Positions 6,016 to 6,762 of a DNA stretch of 6,762 nt are shown here, in pieces. Origin of the DNA: Bacteroides sp. CAG:1060 (GTDB lineage: Bacteria > Bacteroidota > Bacteroidia > Bacteroidales > UBA932); contig HF986294.1 of NCBI GenBank assembly GCA_000432655.1, forward strand, positions 1 to 6,762, in the 5' to 3' direction. Within the stretch, counting starts at the first letter, position 1; each line of letters starts with the position of its first letter. The notes below the pieces were generated by a model. It was given only the letters and a program-made list of their open reading frames with translations, searched no databases and was not told the DNA's origin. Made by a program: the position numbers and the translations under genes.

Positions 6016-6214
6016 TTAATATGAAGAATTGTCCTTTTTATCAATCAGCGTCTCTGCGGGGAAACCTTCGCCCCCGAATAACTATGTCCACGTAGGTCCA
6101 ATTGGGTATCCAGTAGGTCATGGTGTCCAGCTTGCTGAACCAAGCGATAACCGGGAGAATGCTGTCATCCTGGACAGTCACTTCAGAGGAGTCCTGCACT
6201 TCAGATGAACGATG
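6016..6214 (-). pseudogene. Probable frameshifted C-terminal remnant of an unrecognised gene
   Basis: On the minus strand an open frame without a usable start reads SEVTVQDDSILPVIAWFSKL and then DTMTYWIPNWTYVDIVIRG. Its codon choice is like that of the neighbouring genes. Shortly after a GGGGG run (about 6073-6077) it turns into an arginine-rich tail and stops at 6041. In the next frame the sequence continues sensibly as GFPAETLIDKKDNSSY and stops at 6016-6018. This suggests a one-base shift in a former gene. Its stop lies 1 bp from the stop of the DUF4143 fragment on the other strand. A TAAATTTG (6239-6232) upstream may be its old -7 element. I do not recognise the protein, and the call rests on reading frame appearance only. 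Confidence 0.32.
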
Positions 6215-6280
6215 ATGATGTCGGGCTGAGGCAAATTTAACATATTACGAAAAAGTTATTCTCAATAAATGAAAAAATCA

Positions 6281-6288
6281 TACATTTG
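6281..6288 (+). promoter_or_regulatory. Bacteroidota -7 promoter element for the downstream lipoprotein gene
   Basis: TACATTTG matches TAnnTTTG exactly and lies 20 bp before the ATG at 6309, giving a leader of roughly 10-15 nt. No clear TTTG -33 element is seen; the region about 20 bp upstream reads GTTATT. The surrounding 6225-6308 stretch is strongly AT-rich, as expected of a promoter region. Confidence 0.6.
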
Positions 6289-6308
6289 TCACTCATTAAC
6301 AAAATGAC

Positions 6309-6762
6309 ATGATGAAGAACCATAAATTATTCGGAGCGATCGCCTGCTCCGTCATCGCGCTGACAATTTCGTCATGCGGGAAAGAAGACAAGATTGAACG
6401 GTTTCCTGAGGGAACGTCAATGATAAAGATGATGGACGAAGACAACGGAGGCACCACATTGGGCAATTCCGATGTCTATATGACATCTTCCGGAAACTTC
6501 AAGAGCAATAATCTGCCGATTCTTTACTGCGGGAAGAAGAGCGGAATAGGAGACATCGGTCTGCCGGATTTCACTAACATGGCGCCGGAAGTCGCTGTGA
6601 TACCAGGACACGGCTACGTCATCTGCGACTCTGACAACGTCAAGGAATTCCCGTCAAGAAAAAAGGCAATCCGTGAGGATGCGCTCATGTACAGGGTATA
6701 TGTCGATTCATGGATTCAGACTTACGGAAAGAATGTCGGGGCCAATGTCTATTTCCTGCTTG
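6309..6762 (+). CDS. Lipoprotein, DUF5036-like, N-terminal 151 codons (3' end beyond right edge)
   Basis: Tandem ATGs at 6309 and 6312 start a frame open to the right edge. MMKNHKLFGAIACSVIALTI followed by SSCGKEDK is a lipoprotein signal with Cys23 as lipidated residue. The mature part has TSMIKMMDEDNGGTTLGNSD (37-56), VYMTSSGNFKSNNLPI, YCGKKSGIGDIGLP, MAPEVAVIPGHGYVICD and a final segment VYVDSWIQTYGKNVGANVYFLL. Motifs such as MxDEDNGxTxLGNSDVY and GKKSGIGDI recall the DUF5036 family of small Bacteroidota lipoproteins; that name is from memory and was not checked. Function is unknown. Residues GHGYVICDSDNV may be a compact beta domain facing the periplasm or cell surface. It has its own promoter and shows no operon link within the window. 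Confidence 0.82.
   Translation, partial: MMKNHKLFGAIACSVIALTISSCGKEDKIERFPEGTSMIKMMDEDNGGTTLGNSDVYMTSSGNFKSNNLPILYCGKKSGIGDIGLPDFTNMAPEVAVIPGHGYVICDSDNVKEFPSRKKAIREDALMYRVYVDSWIQTYGKNVGANVYFLL

Overview
The window looks like a piece of a Bacteroidales (Bacteroidota) chromosome. The main signs are Bacteroidota-type promoters (a -7 element close to TAnnTTTG, with a TTTG -33 element visible in one case), start codons without strong Shine-Dalgarno sites, several lipoproteins, a TonB-dependent outer-membrane receptor, a DUF4143-type ATPase fragment and a lipoprotein resembling the Bacteroides DUF5036 family. GC content looks close to balanced. The species cannot be read from the sequence.

Left part, minus strand. 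A 486-codon N-terminal part of a TonB-dependent receptor (1-1458, running off the left edge) is preceded by a well-conserved FMN riboswitch (1531-1680). A -7 element sits just upstream of the riboswitch. Between aptamer and start codon lie two hairpins, one of which buries the only plausible ribosome-binding sequence. This arrangement predicts a flavin-repressed outer-membrane receptor, so the likely cargo is riboflavin or another flavin. It is the most informative finding in the window.

Middle, minus strand. A two-gene operon (4801 down to 1741, 4 bp between genes) starts at a good Bacteroidota promoter. It encodes first a lipoprotein Ntn hydrolase of the choloylglycine hydrolase/penicillin acylase superfamily with Gly-Cys at the predicted self-processing site, then a 625-residue lipoprotein. 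The latter has an N-terminal Rossmann-like region and a long beta-rich, aromatic-rich C-terminal region that faintly recalls leukocidin/haemolysin-type beta-barrel toxins. Its function is not established.

Right part. Divergent from the operon is a 110-residue stand-alone PAS protein (5075-5407, plus). It is followed by a decayed stretch: a 20-bp repeat in two copies 33 bp apart, a 5'-truncated DUF4143 ATPase (5595-6014, plus), and a probable frameshifted minus-strand remnant whose stop lies 1 bp from that of the DUF4143 fragment. The window ends in a plus-strand DUF5036-like lipoprotein gene (6309 to the right edge) behind a Bacteroidota -7 element.

No tRNA, rRNA, CRISPR array or intact insertion sequence was seen.
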